Origin: Paractinoplanes maris
GTDB lineage: Bacteria; Actinomycetota; Actinomycetes; Mycobacteriales; Micromonosporaceae
Direction of reading: 5' to 3'
Assembly: GCF_023544465.1 (NCBI RefSeq)
Contig: NZ_JALPVL010000014.1
Coordinates: 62,001-126,000, forward strand
Length of the DNA: 64,000 nucleotides
Part shown: in pieces, positions 55,615 through 63,887 of the stretch
Layout: each line of letters starts with the position of its first letter
Numbering within the stretch: the stretch's first letter is position 1
Position numbers and translations under genes: made by a program
Notes under the pieces: model-generated
Database searches by the model: none
What the model was told of the DNA's origin: nothing
The model's input: only the letters and a program-made list of their open reading frames with translations

Positions 55615-57107
55615 CGGCGGGTGCTCCGGTAATTGAGCTCGGCCTGCACCGCGGCGCCGAGCACGGCGTCCCAGACCTCGAGCAGGTCCTTGTCGCGCGG
55701 GCCCCACTGCTGGCCTTTGAAGTGGTCCTCGGTGAGCAGGAACATCAGCGTCTTGAGGAGCGGCGCGTCGCTCAGGCCGGTGGCGCCGCCGGTGAGCACC
55801 GAACGGTACTTCTTGTTCAGATAGATGGTCCGGGTCTCGCGGTCGAGCTCGAAGAAGCGTCCGGGGGCCATGGCGTCCCAGCGGATCTGGACGGGCTCCT
55901 CCTCGGTCCGCAGCGGCACCTCGGCCTTGATGACCCGCCGGACGTCCTCGTGCAGGCCCTTGGCCGGCTCGGCCATCGGCCGCCGCTTGTGCTGGCGTTT
56001 GCGGGAGTCGGCCAAGACGGTCTCGGTCCTGCTCAGGTAGTCGGCGAAGGTCGTACGGTGGTCGGCTTCGTCGACGGCCCGGGTGATCGCACCGTGCAGG
56101 TCGTGGCTGAAGACGATGCCCTTCTTCTCGGGGTTCAGCCGCACGTGCGGAGCCAGGGCCGCGAAATCGTCGAGCACGACCCGCGCCAGGGCTCGGGCCC
56201 GATCGGCGGTGACCACGTCGTTCCAGCCACCGGCCTGCAGCAGCCGGTCGTGGCGGTAGACGTAGAAGCCCTGGAAGTCGGCGCCGTCCCGGCCGTACAA
56301 GCGGTAGTTCGGCCCGCCCGCTTTGGGCGGCACCACGTGGCAACGCAGGGGGATGCGGTCGCCGCCGACGTGGGCGACGAGCGTGCGCGGATAGCCGGGA
56401 ACGGCGGAAACCGCGAAGCCGAGCGGGTCGACGGCGGCGACCGACTCGGGGATGCCGGCGCGGCCGAGGTCACGGTCGTAGATGTCGATGTCGATCCGCA
56501 GGCGCCCGGCCGCGATCAGCCGGTGGTAGACCAGACCCAGGTGCTGACTGAGACGGGTCCGGGTGTCCTCGACCCAGTTGCCGAGTCCGGCGCCCCCGGT
56601 ACGCGGAAAGCGGGTGTCCGACCAGCTGACGATCGTGCCGGTCACTCCACCGACCCGGGAGAGCAACGCTTCCGGGTGCAGGGTCGTGGGGTCGAGCACC
56701 TCGCAGCTGTAGTCCCGCTGGACATCGCCGCGACGCAGACGCCGGCCATGCCGTTCGCCGCCCGCCGGGGTGGTGCGGACGGTGATGGTATCGGCGTGGC
56801 TGAAGGAGGCGGCCTTCAAGCCGATGCCGAAGTGGCCCTGGTCGCGGGCGCCGTAGTCGCGCTGGCGCCCCAATCGCATGGCTTCGTCGACCTGGTGGCC
56901 GTCCATCCCCCGCCCGTTGTCGGCGACGTGCAGGCCGACCGGCTGGACACCTTCGGTGTCGAACCGCACGAGAACCCGGTCGGCGCCGGCGTCGACGCTG
57001 TTGTCGATCAGGTCCGCGACCGCGGACTCCATCGTGTGGTGCACACCCAGACCCTTGATCATGCCGGGGTCCGGTTCCAGCACTCTGCGCTCGAGCACGT
57101 CGCTCAC
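55611..57107 (-). CDS. MutL/MORC-like GHKL ATPase (MZA-type system)
   Basis: 498 aa. N-box ESAVADLIDNSVDAGAD at residues 27-43 (Asp32 in place of the usual catalytic Glu), G1 box VADNGRGMDG at 61-70, and G2 box DQGHFGIGLKAASFSHAD at 89-106; the rest is a transducer-like region with LNPEKKGIVFSHDLHGAI and RRPMAEPAKGLHEDVRRV. This is the ATPase architecture of prokaryotic MORC/MutL relatives in restriction-type operons. The GTG at 57107 is 7 nt from a TAGATT -10 box, implying a leaderless mRNA for the whole operon. A longer frame upstream is unsupported. Confidence 0.88.
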   Translation of the reverse strand: MSDVLERRVLEPDPGMIKGLGVHHTMESAVADLIDNSVDAGADRVLVRFDTEGVQPVGLHVADNGRGMDGHQVDEAMRLGRQRDYGARDQGHFGIGLKAASFSHADTITVRTTPAGGERHGRRLRRGDVQRDYSCEVLDPTTLHPEALLSRVGGVTGTIVSWSDTRFPRTGGAGLGNWVEDTRTRLSQHLGLVYHRLIAAGRLRIDIDIYDRDLGRAGIPESVAAVDPLGFAVSAVPGYPRTLVAHVGGDRIPLRCHVVPPKAGGPNYRLYGRDGADFQGFYVYRHDRLLQAGGWNDVVTADRARALARVVLDDFAALAPHVRLNPEKKGIVFSHDLHGAITRAVDEADHRTTFADYLSRTETVLADSRKRQHKRRPMAEPAKGLHEDVRRVIKAEVPLRTEEEPVQIRWDAMAPGRFFELDRETRTIYLNKKYRSVLTGGATGLSDAPLLKTLMFLLTEDHFKGQQWGPRDKDLLEVWDAVLGAAVQAELNYRSTRR

Positions 57108-57114
57108 GCCTGCC

Positions 57115-57120
57115 AATCTA
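57115..57120 (-). promoter_or_regulatory. -10 hexamer of the GHKL-DUF4420-Z1 operon
   Basis: On the minus strand TAGATT is followed by exactly 7 nt and then the GTG start. No ribosome-binding site is present. Confidence 0.55.
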
Positions 57121-57243
57121 GGCGGGAAGATTTGGCCTTTTGCGGCTTTCGCGCAACACCCACCCACCGGGGTACCGCAGTCGCGGACGGGATGAGTATC
57201 GGCACTCACGCGCGGCCGGGGCGGCGGCAGCACGATGAGCGGC

Positions 57244-57531
57244 ATGGATATTCCTGCCGCACCCAAGGTCACCGCCGCGTTCTACATTCAGGCGGCCGCG
57301 TCGTTTGTCGTTGCTCTGCTCGGTCTGGCCGCCGGCATCTTCTATCTGCCGGTGGGCGGCTGGATCCGGGCGTTCCTGGGTCTCGGTCTGGCCTACGTCG
57401 TCACGTCGGCCTTCACGCTGGCCAAGACCATCCGGGATGCCCAGGAGGTCGGCACCGTCGTCCGGCGGGTGGATCAGGCCCGGATAGACAAGTTCATCAA
57501 CGAGCACGACCCGTTCAAGACGCCGTCATGA
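57244..57531 (+). CDS. YiaA/YiaB two-helix membrane protein
   Basis: 95 aa. TAAFYIQAAASFVVALLGLA, GIFYLPVGGWIRAFLGLGLA and SAFTLAKTIRDAQE are the hallmark of the YiaAB two-helix domain. Function is unknown; the family is an inner-membrane protein of about 90-140 aa. An in-frame ATG at 57235 is an alternative start. Its stop overlaps the convergent GGDEF-EAL gene by 6 bp. Confidence 0.85.
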   Translation: MDIPAAPKVTAAFYIQAAASFVVALLGLAAGIFYLPVGGWIRAFLGLGLAYVVTSAFTLAKTIRDAQEVGTVVRRVDQARIDKFINEHDPFKTPS

Positions 57532-59808
57532 CGCGAGTCCGACCCGGCTCGTGCCGGCCAGGAACTCGGCCAGGGCCGGGCCGGGCATCGGGCGGGCGAA
57601 GTGGTAGCCCTGGCCGTAGGTGCAGCCCATCTCGACCAGGCAGCGCGCCTGCTCGGCCGTCTCGATGCCCTCGGCCACCACGTGCAGGCGATACGCCTTG
57701 GCCAGGCGGACCACGGCCTCGGCCACGGCGTAGGCGTCGGGGTCGGTGTCGATGCCCTCGACGAACGAGCGGTCGATCTTGAGGACGCTGACCGGCAGGG
57801 TCCGCAGATAGCTCAGCGCCGCGTATCCGGTGCCGAAGTCGTCGACCGAGATGCCGATGCCCATGTCGCGCAGTTCGCTCAGGCGGGCCACGGTCTGCTC
57901 GTCGGGCTGCAGGATCACGCTCTCGGTCAGCTCCAGTATCAGGCGGCCGGCCGGGAAGCCGGTCTCGTCCAGGATGCCGCGGATGGTCTCGACCAGGCCG
58001 GCCTGCATGACCTGTCGCGCCGACAGGTTGACACTGAGCCAGACCCCGTCGGCGTCCGGGTTGCCGGTCCGCCACCCCGCGGCCTGGCGGCAGGCGTCGC
58101 GCAGCACCCACTCCCCCATCGGGATCACCGCGCCGGTCTCCTCGGCCAGCTCGATGAAGGCGCCCGGCATCAGCAGCCCGCGGGTCGGATGGTTCCAGCG
58201 CACCAGCGCCTCGACCGCCATCCGGTCGCCTCCGGTCAGGTCGACAACCGGCTGGAAGTGCACCACCAGCTCGTCGTTCGCCACCGCGCGCCGCAGCTCG
58301 GCGTCGCGCGCGTTGGTGTCCAGCTCCGGCGTGTAGACGCAGTAGCTGCCGCGGCCGGACCGCTTCACCGCGTACATGGCGGCGTCGGCGTGGGCGATCA
58401 GCTGCTCGCTGTCCGGGGTCGTCTCGTCCCGGAACGCCACACCGATGCTGGCCTCCACGCCGAGCACCAGGTCGCCGAAGATGACCGGCGTCCGCAGCGC
58501 GTCGACCAGCCGCTGGGCGATGGTCTCGGCGACGGCCCGGTGGGGCAGCGCGGGCAGGACGACCGCGAACTCGTCGCCGCCCAGGCGCCCGGCCGTGTCG
58601 CCGGAGCGGATCACCGCGCGCAACGCCGTCGCGACCGCCTTGAGCACGGCGTCGCCGGCCTCGTGCCCGTACGCGTCGTTGATCGGTTTGAAGTGGTCGA
58701 GGTCGATCAGCAGGACGGCGCTGTGCCGGCCCTCGCGCAACGGTTGCCGGGTCAGCTCGGCCAGGCGCTCGGCGATCAGGGCCCGGTTGGACAACCCGGT
58801 CAGCGGGTCGGTGACGGCCAGGCGCCGGTTCTCCTTCTGGGCGTACACCTGGCGAGCGATCACCAGGGCGGTCAGGGCGATGGCACCGAAGATCATGCCG
58901 CCCAGCGGGAACAGCGTCTGGTTGCGGGCGGCGAAGGCGAGCAGGCCGTAGGCGAGGGCCACCGCGACGTACGGAAGCCAGCCCAGCCGCCCGCGGCCCG
59001 GAAGCTGACCCTGGGCCAGGCTGTCCTGGCGCAGCCGGCGGTGGACGGCCAGCAGCGAGAAGAAGGCGCCGGTGGCCCACAACACGAAGGGCCAGCTGCC
59101 CGGCTGGAAGCCGATGCCGAACTGCACGTACCCGATGGTGTAGGTGCTGTCGGCGACCACCTTGAGCGCCATGGAGCCGCCCAGCAGACCGACTGCGGCA
59201 CCGGCTTCCGGGCGGCGCAGGAGCAGCGTGATGAGCGCGAAGACAAGGAGCAGATCGAGGACGGGTACGGCGGTGGAGAACAGGATGACGACCGGGTCCG
59301 CGCCGGGCGTCTCCATGAGCGGGCCGATCTCCAGATACCACAGCGCCATGCAGGCGCCGGCCACGACGATCAGCGAGTCGATCAGCAGCTTGAGGCGCTC
59401 CGTCGCGCTGCGGTGAGCGACCGGATACATCAGCAGGCCGGCCACGACCAGCGGGATGGCCGCCGTGTACAAGTAGTCCGAGAAAGCCGGGTACGAGGGC
59501 TGTTCGGGCAGGAAGTTCTGCATCAGCGAGGCCGAGTGCGCCACGACCTGGGCGACGAAGGACGCCTCGAAGAGGATCCAGGCCCGGCGCTCCCGCCGGC
59601 CGAGGCGACCCTTGAGGATCAGCCACAGACCCAGGGCCGCGGTCAGCAGCGTGGCCGGGAGGTAGGCCAGGTCGTTGATCACCCTGGCCTGGGCGTCGCT
59701 GCCCCAGCCGGTGACGGACTGCACGAGGATGGTCCCGAGCACCGCACCCGATCCCCACACGGCCGCCGTCAGCAACCGGGCTGCGCCCGACGCTCGCCTT
59801 TGTCCCAT
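57526..59808 (-). CDS. Multi-helix membrane GGDEF-EAL protein
   Basis: 760 aa. About eight to nine N-terminal hydrophobic helices (residues 10-305) form an unassigned sensory membrane domain. GGDEF: RLGGDEFAVVLPAL with an RSGD inhibitory site. EAL: VEALVRWNHPTRG, SVNLSARQ, LELTES, SVDDFGTGYAALSYLR, LKIDRSFVEG, VVAEGIET, GQGYHFARPMP, all intact, so a bifunctional enzyme is likely. ATG at 59808; a GTG two codons upstream (59814) is equally possible. Confidence 0.9.
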   Translation of the reverse strand: MGQRRASGAARLLTAAVWGSGAVLGTILVQSVTGWGSDAQARVINDLAYLPATLLTAALGLWLILKGRLGRRERRAWILFEASFVAQVVAHSASLMQNFLPEQPSYPAFSDYLYTAAIPLVVAGLLMYPVAHRSATERLKLLIDSLIVVAGACMALWYLEIGPLMETPGADPVVILFSTAVPVLDLLLVFALITLLLRRPEAGAAVGLLGGSMALKVVADSTYTIGYVQFGIGFQPGSWPFVLWATGAFFSLLAVHRRLRQDSLAQGQLPGRGRLGWLPYVAVALAYGLLAFAARNQTLFPLGGMIFGAIALTALVIARQVYAQKENRRLAVTDPLTGLSNRALIAERLAELTRQPLREGRHSAVLLIDLDHFKPINDAYGHEAGDAVLKAVATALRAVIRSGDTAGRLGGDEFAVVLPALPHRAVAETIAQRLVDALRTPVIFGDLVLGVEASIGVAFRDETTPDSEQLIAHADAAMYAVKRSGRGSYCVYTPELDTNARDAELRRAVANDELVVHFQPVVDLTGGDRMAVEALVRWNHPTRGLLMPGAFIELAEETGAVIPMGEWVLRDACRQAAGWRTGNPDADGVWLSVNLSARQVMQAGLVETIRGILDETGFPAGRLILELTESVILQPDEQTVARLSELRDMGIGISVDDFGTGYAALSYLRTLPVSVLKIDRSFVEGIDTDPDAYAVAEAVVRLAKAYRLHVVAEGIETAEQARCLVEMGCTYGQGYHFARPMPGPALAEFLAGTSRVGLAS

Positions 59809-59916
59809 GTCCACACGATCGGCAGCGAACCGGCCGGCATGAACACCCCCACCGGTTGCCCGCCGGTCGCAATCATGGTTGATAATCCCCGGGCACACGA
59901 TCAACGGGGAGAAGTG

Positions 59917-61110
59917 ATGAAAGAACGTCTGCTGGGCCGGTTGATCCCGGCGTTTCTGGTCGGAGCGGGGTTGCTGCTGGGTTCGGCGGCACCGGCCGTG
60001 GCGGCCGAGGACGACGAGCTGACCGCCGTCGCCCGGCCCGACGGCACCTCGCGCACCCTGCTGCTGGGCGGCAAGCCGACGGTCGTCCGGGGTCTGCAGA
60101 TGACCGTGGACGGCGGCCGGGTCGTCCCCGCCTTCTCCCTGGCCTACACCGCCACCCAGCTCAGCGGGACCGTCGACTACACGGGTACGACGTGGGCCGA
60201 GGCCGGGGCCAACCGGCTGGCCTACGTCCAGTGGGTGATCGAGCACGGCTATCCGTCCAGCGACCGGGCCGCTCTGATCGCCGCCGCCGGGGTGCAGGTG
60301 CCCGCGGGCGCCTCCCGGGCCACGGTCGACCTCCTGCTCAGGATGGGCACCCAGGCCGCGATCTGGAAGGTCCGGAACAACGTCTCGCTCAGTGCCTGGC
60401 GCTCCGGGGCCGGCGCGGGCGCCCAGAACGAGTACGCCGTCATGCGCAAGGTCTACGACTACCTGACCCGCGTCGAGATCACCGCGCCCGAACCGCAGCG
60501 CACGGTGACGTTCGAGGAGGGCAGTTTCGTCGATGCCCCCGACCTGTTCGTGAAGGGCCCGGCGAACCGGATGACGGTCGAGGTGGAGAACGGCTACGCC
60601 GTCACCGACAGCCGCTACGACGGCGGCACCTGGCTGATCACCCGGGTCGCCAACGGCGGCGGACTCACCTTCGTCCGGTCGATCGACCCGGACGAGGACA
60701 CCACGGTCACGGTGACGGCCGAGCACGCCGTCAACCCGGGCCTGGCGTTCGTGGCCGAGGGTGGCCGCCCGCCGCTGACCCCCGCGCTGCCGTACGGCGA
60801 CCCGGTCTCCGGCACCTTCGCGAAGAAGTTCCCGGCCTGGGGGTCGAATCCCGCCCCGCAGCCCAGCCCGCCGGCCGGCAGCTCCCCCACCGCGACGCCG
60901 ACCGCGTCCCCCAGCAAGACGCCCAGCACCACGCCCAGCGCCACTCCGACCGGCGGCACGGGCGGTGGCACCGGCGGCGGCGACGACGGCGGCCTGCCGG
61001 TGACCGGCGCTCCCACCGGCACCGTCCTCGGCGGTGGCCTCGTGCTGCTGGCCGCGGGCGCCGTGGCGGTCCTGCTGGTCCGCCGGCGCCGCCTCCGCTT
61101 CACCTCCTGA
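59917..61110 (+). CDS. LPXTG-anchored thioester-domain surface protein lacking the thioester Cys
   Basis: 397 aa. A signal peptide with a cut near AVAA-ED is followed by a thioester-domain-like region: VVPAFSLAYTATQL (residues 69-82) where homologues have YCID-type Cys, then LAYVQWVIEHGYP and LRMGTQAAIWKVRNN with the TQxA Gln at 146. Here the Cys is replaced by Ser74, so the internal Cys-Gln thioester cannot form. Further along are beta domains, a Pro/Ser/Thr stalk and the sortase signal LPVTGAPTG with a hydrophobic helix and RRRR tail. GGGGAGAAG precedes the ATG. It is followed by a strong hairpin. Confidence 0.8.
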   Translation: MKERLLGRLIPAFLVGAGLLLGSAAPAVAAEDDELTAVARPDGTSRTLLLGGKPTVVRGLQMTVDGGRVVPAFSLAYTATQLSGTVDYTGTTWAEAGANRLAYVQWVIEHGYPSSDRAALIAAAGVQVPAGASRATVDLLLRMGTQAAIWKVRNNVSLSAWRSGAGAGAQNEYAVMRKVYDYLTRVEITAPEPQRTVTFEEGSFVDAPDLFVKGPANRMTVEVENGYAVTDSRYDGGTWLITRVANGGGLTFVRSIDPDEDTTVTVTAEHAVNPGLAFVAEGGRPPLTPALPYGDPVSGTFAKKFPAWGSNPAPQPSPPAGSSPTATPTASPSKTPSTTPSATPTGGTGGGTGGGDDGGLPVTGAPTGTVLGGGLVLLAAGAVAVLLVRRRRLRFTS

Positions 61111-61119
61111 TCGCTCGCG

Positions 61120-61145
61120 GGCCGGGGCGGGATGCCGCCCCGGCC
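61120..61145. terminator. 11-bp perfect-stem hairpin between convergent genes
   Basis: GGCCGGGGCGG (61120-61130) and CCGCCCCGGCC (61135-61145) pair perfectly around a GATG loop, 10 bp after the surface-protein stop and 14 bp from the end of corA. A bidirectional terminator is likely. Confidence 0.75.
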
Positions 61146-61158
61146 GGCGGCCGGGACC

Positions 61159-62226
61159 TCACAGCCAGCCGGCGCGGCGGAGCAGCCGGTGCAGGACGAA
61201 AGCGCTGACCAGCAGGAGCAGCAGGACGCTGGGATATCCGTAGCGCGAGGTCAGCTCGGGCATGTGGGTGAAGTTCATGCCGTAGATGCCGGCTATCGCG
61301 GTGGGCAGCGCGGCGATGGCGGCCCAGGAGGCGATCTTGCGCATGTCGTTGTTCTGGTCGACCGTCAGCTGGGCCAGGCGCGCCTGCAGGAGCGTGTTGA
61401 GCACGTCGTCGAAGGCGACCACCTGCTCCACAGCCGCGGTGTGATGGTCGGCGACGTCGCCGAAGTAGCGACGGATCTCCTTCGGCGGGTCGCCGAACTG
61501 CTTGCCGGCCAGGGCGGCCAGCGGGCGCTGGAGGGGCAGCACGGCCGCCTTGAACTTCATCAGCTGGCGTTTGAGCTGGTAGATCTGCTCGACCGTGACC
61601 GGTGTGCCGGGCGCGAAGACCTCGGCCTCGGTCAGCTCGATGTCGGTCTGCACGGCTGCGGCGATGTCCACGTACGCGTCGACCAGGCGGTCGAGGATGG
61701 CATGGACCACCGCCCACGGGCCCCGGGCCAGCCGCCCGGGCTCGGCGCTGAGGTCGGCGCGCAGCGAGCTGAGCTCCATGACAGTGCCCTGCCGCACGGT
61801 GATGACGAAGTGCGGGCCCACGAAGAGGCGGACGAACCCGGTGCTGACGATCTCGCTGGTGGCGGTGAGCCGCTCGTGCTCGACATATTGCGCGGCCCGG
61901 ACGACCAGGAACACCACATCCTCGTACCGCTCGAGCTTGACCCGCTGTTCGCGGTGCAGAATGTCCTCGACCGCCAGCGGGTGCAGGCCGAAGACGTCGG
62001 CCACCCGGCTCAGCGCGGCCTCGGTGGGCTCGTGCAGGCCGAGCCAGACGTACGCGCCGTCCTGCTCACGAGCCCGCTCGAAGAGCCGCGGCAGGTCAGC
62101 GGCCGAGCCCGGGCTGTCGACGGCGACCCCGTCGACATACAGCGCGCAGCCCACGATCGCGGTGTGATCGGCGCGTCCCCGGCCGACCGGCCGGGGCGGC
62201 TGCCAGGTGCGTCGGCCGTCCACCAC
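61159..62226 (-). CDS. corA: CorA-family magnesium/cobalt transporter
   Basis: 355 aa. The cytosolic funnel contains WLGLHEPTEAALSRVADVFG, AVEDILHREQRVKLERYED and VFLVVRAAQYVE, with the long stalk helix EAEVFAPGTPVTVEQIYQLK. Two C-terminal helices follow, with the YGMNFTHMPE selectivity motif between them and a basic tail (RLLRRAGWL). The start codon is uncertain: GTGs at 62223, 62226 and 62232 follow an AGGGGGTGGGA region; 62226 was chosen. Confidence 0.93.
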   Translation of the reverse strand: MVDGRRTWQPPRPVGRGRADHTAIVGCALYVDGVAVDSPGSAADLPRLFERAREQDGAYVWLGLHEPTEAALSRVADVFGLHPLAVEDILHREQRVKLERYEDVVFLVVRAAQYVEHERLTATSEIVSTGFVRLFVGPHFVITVRQGTVMELSSLRADLSAEPGRLARGPWAVVHAILDRLVDAYVDIAAAVQTDIELTEAEVFAPGTPVTVEQIYQLKRQLMKFKAAVLPLQRPLAALAGKQFGDPPKEIRRYFGDVADHHTAAVEQVVAFDDVLNTLLQARLAQLTVDQNNDMRKIASWAAIAALPTAIAGIYGMNFTHMPELTSRYGYPSVLLLLLVSAFVLHRLLRRAGWL

Positions 62227-62310
62227 TCCCACCCCCTGTTCACCGATTCTGTCGTACCCCCGGCGGACACTAGACCTGATGAACGGCGAACTGAGGCACG
62301 GGAGGCGACA

Positions 62311-63807
62311 GTGAGACGAGAGGCGAGCATCGCGCACGTCGACCTCGACGCGATGTTCGCCGCGGTCGAGCAGCGCGACAAGGTGTCGCTGCGGGGCCGG
62401 CCGGTGATCGTCGGCGGAGTGGCCGGGCGTGGCGTGGTGGCCACCGCGTCGTATGAGGCCCGGCGGTTCGGTGCCCGCTCGGCGATGCCCACCGCCGAGG
62501 CCCGCCGCCGCTGCCCCTCGGGCACCGCTTTCCTCGCGCCCCGGTTCGCGGCTTACCGCAAGACCAGCGAGGTCGTCATGGCCCTGCTGGCCGAGGTGTC
62601 CCCGCTGATCGAGCAGGTCTCGATCGACGAGGCATATGTGGATCTGGCCGCGGCCGGCCGGCACGACCTCTCCCTGCCCGGTGTGACCGCCCTGGCCGAC
62701 GAGATCAGGGCGGCGATCGCGGCCGCCACCGGCGGGGTGACCGCGTCGGTCGGCGTCGGCACCTCGAAACTCGTCGCCAAGATCGGCTCCGACCTGCACA
62801 AGCCGGACGGGCTGACCGTGGCCCCGCCCGGCGGCGAGCAGGCCCTGCTGCATCCGCTGCCGGTGACCCGGCTGCCCGGTGTCGGCCCGGCCACCGCCGA
62901 GCGGCTGCGGCGCTCCGGCCTGCACACCATCGGCGACCTGGCCCGGGTGCCGCTGCCCGACCTGATCGACTGGTTCGGCCGGGCCCACGGGGCGGGGCTG
63001 CACCGGCTGGCCCGGGCCGACGACGACCGGCCGATCGTCGGTGAGCGCGAGGCGAAATCCGTCTCGGCCGAGGAGACCTTCGACGTCGACCTCACCGACC
63101 GGGTCCGGCTCAACGCCGAGCTCGACCTGCTGGCCACCCGGGTGGGCGGCCGGTTGCGCGCGGGCGGCCTGTCGGCCCGCACGATCACCATCAAGGTCCG
63201 GCACTACGACTTCACCACGATCACCCGCGCCGCGACCCGCGCCCAGCCGACCGACGATCCCCGCCAGGTGGCCCAGGCCGCCCGCCGCCTGCTGGCCGAG
63301 GTCGACACATCAGCCGGCGTCCGCCTGCTCGGCGTCGGCGTCACCACACTGGCCGGCTTCGTGCAGGACGACCTGTTCGCCACCATCACCGACAGCGAGC
63401 TGGGCCAATCAGCCGAGCCGGGCAAGCCGAGCCACCCGGGCAAGCCGAGCCACCCGGGCAAGCCGAGCCACCCGGGCAAGCCGAGCCACCCGGGCGAGCC
63501 GAGCCAGCCCACCGAACGGGGTCGGCCGAGCCACCCGGGCCAGCCTGCCGAGCCGGGCCAGCCGGGCGAACCGGTTGAGTTCCAGCCGGCGAGCACCAGC
63601 GTGGCCCTTCGGCCGGCCGTGGTCTCCGACTGGCGGCCCGGCCAAGATGTGCGGCACCACGACCACGGGCCGGGCTGGGTGTGGGGCAGCGGCCGGGGAC
63701 GCGTCACCGTCCGTTTCGAGGGCCCGACCACACCGCCGGGTCCGGTGCGCACCTTCCCGAGCGACGACCCGGCCCTTCAGCCGGCCGACCCACCGGAGTG
63801 GAGATGA
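62311..63807 (+). CDS. dinB: DNA polymerase IV with a repeat-containing C-terminal extension
   Basis: 498 aa. Y-family motifs: ASIAHVDLDAMFAAVEQRD, VVATASYEARRFGARSAMPT, VSIDEAYVDL, VGVGTSKLVAKIGSDLHKPD (thumb/fingers boundary), PGVGPATAERLRRSGL (helix-hairpin-helix) and the little-finger segment RAGGLSARTITIKVRHYDF. After about residue 365 come the repeated GKPSHP hexapeptides, then an 80-residue basic/Pro tail (SDWRPGQDVRHHDHGPGWVW, GSGRGRVTVRFEGP) also seen in some actinobacterial DinB proteins. GGAGG precedes the GTG at 62311. It performs error-prone lesion bypass. The Pro-rich hinge replaces the usual short C-terminus and could affect clamp contacts. Confidence 0.93.
   Translation: MRREASIAHVDLDAMFAAVEQRDKVSLRGRPVIVGGVAGRGVVATASYEARRFGARSAMPTAEARRRCPSGTAFLAPRFAAYRKTSEVVMALLAEVSPLIEQVSIDEAYVDLAAAGRHDLSLPGVTALADEIRAAIAAATGGVTASVGVGTSKLVAKIGSDLHKPDGLTVAPPGGEQALLHPLPVTRLPGVGPATAERLRRSGLHTIGDLARVPLPDLIDWFGRAHGAGLHRLARADDDRPIVGEREAKSVSAEETFDVDLTDRVRLNAELDLLATRVGGRLRAGGLSARTITIKVRHYDFTTITRAATRAQPTDDPRQVAQAARRLLAEVDTSAGVRLLGVGVTTLAGFVQDDLFATITDSELGQSAEPGKPSHPGKPSHPGKPSHPGKPSHPGEPSQPTERGRPSHPGQPAEPGQPGEPVEFQPASTSVALRPAVVSDWRPGQDVRHHDHGPGWVWGSGRGRVTVRFEGPTTPPGPVRTFPSDDPALQPADPPEWR
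63421..63510 (+). repeat. 18-bp repeats inside dinB, five units
   Basis: GGCAAGCCGAGCCACCCG occurs four times exactly (63421-63492), with a fifth variant copy (63493-63510). It encodes GKPSHP and keeps frame. Confidence 0.9.
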
Positions 63808-63887
63808 CCGCGACCGCCTTCCACGGCGGCCATCCGGCCTGAGACCGTCGATGTCACCGGACACCGCGGCGACCACCCAGATCCGGT

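Noticed and set aside
54634-57107. Classification of the GHKL/DUF4420/Z1 genes as a DISARM or BREX system
   Set aside because: No PglZ, DrmA/B, PLD or methylase genes are present; the family combination fits MZA-like systems instead.
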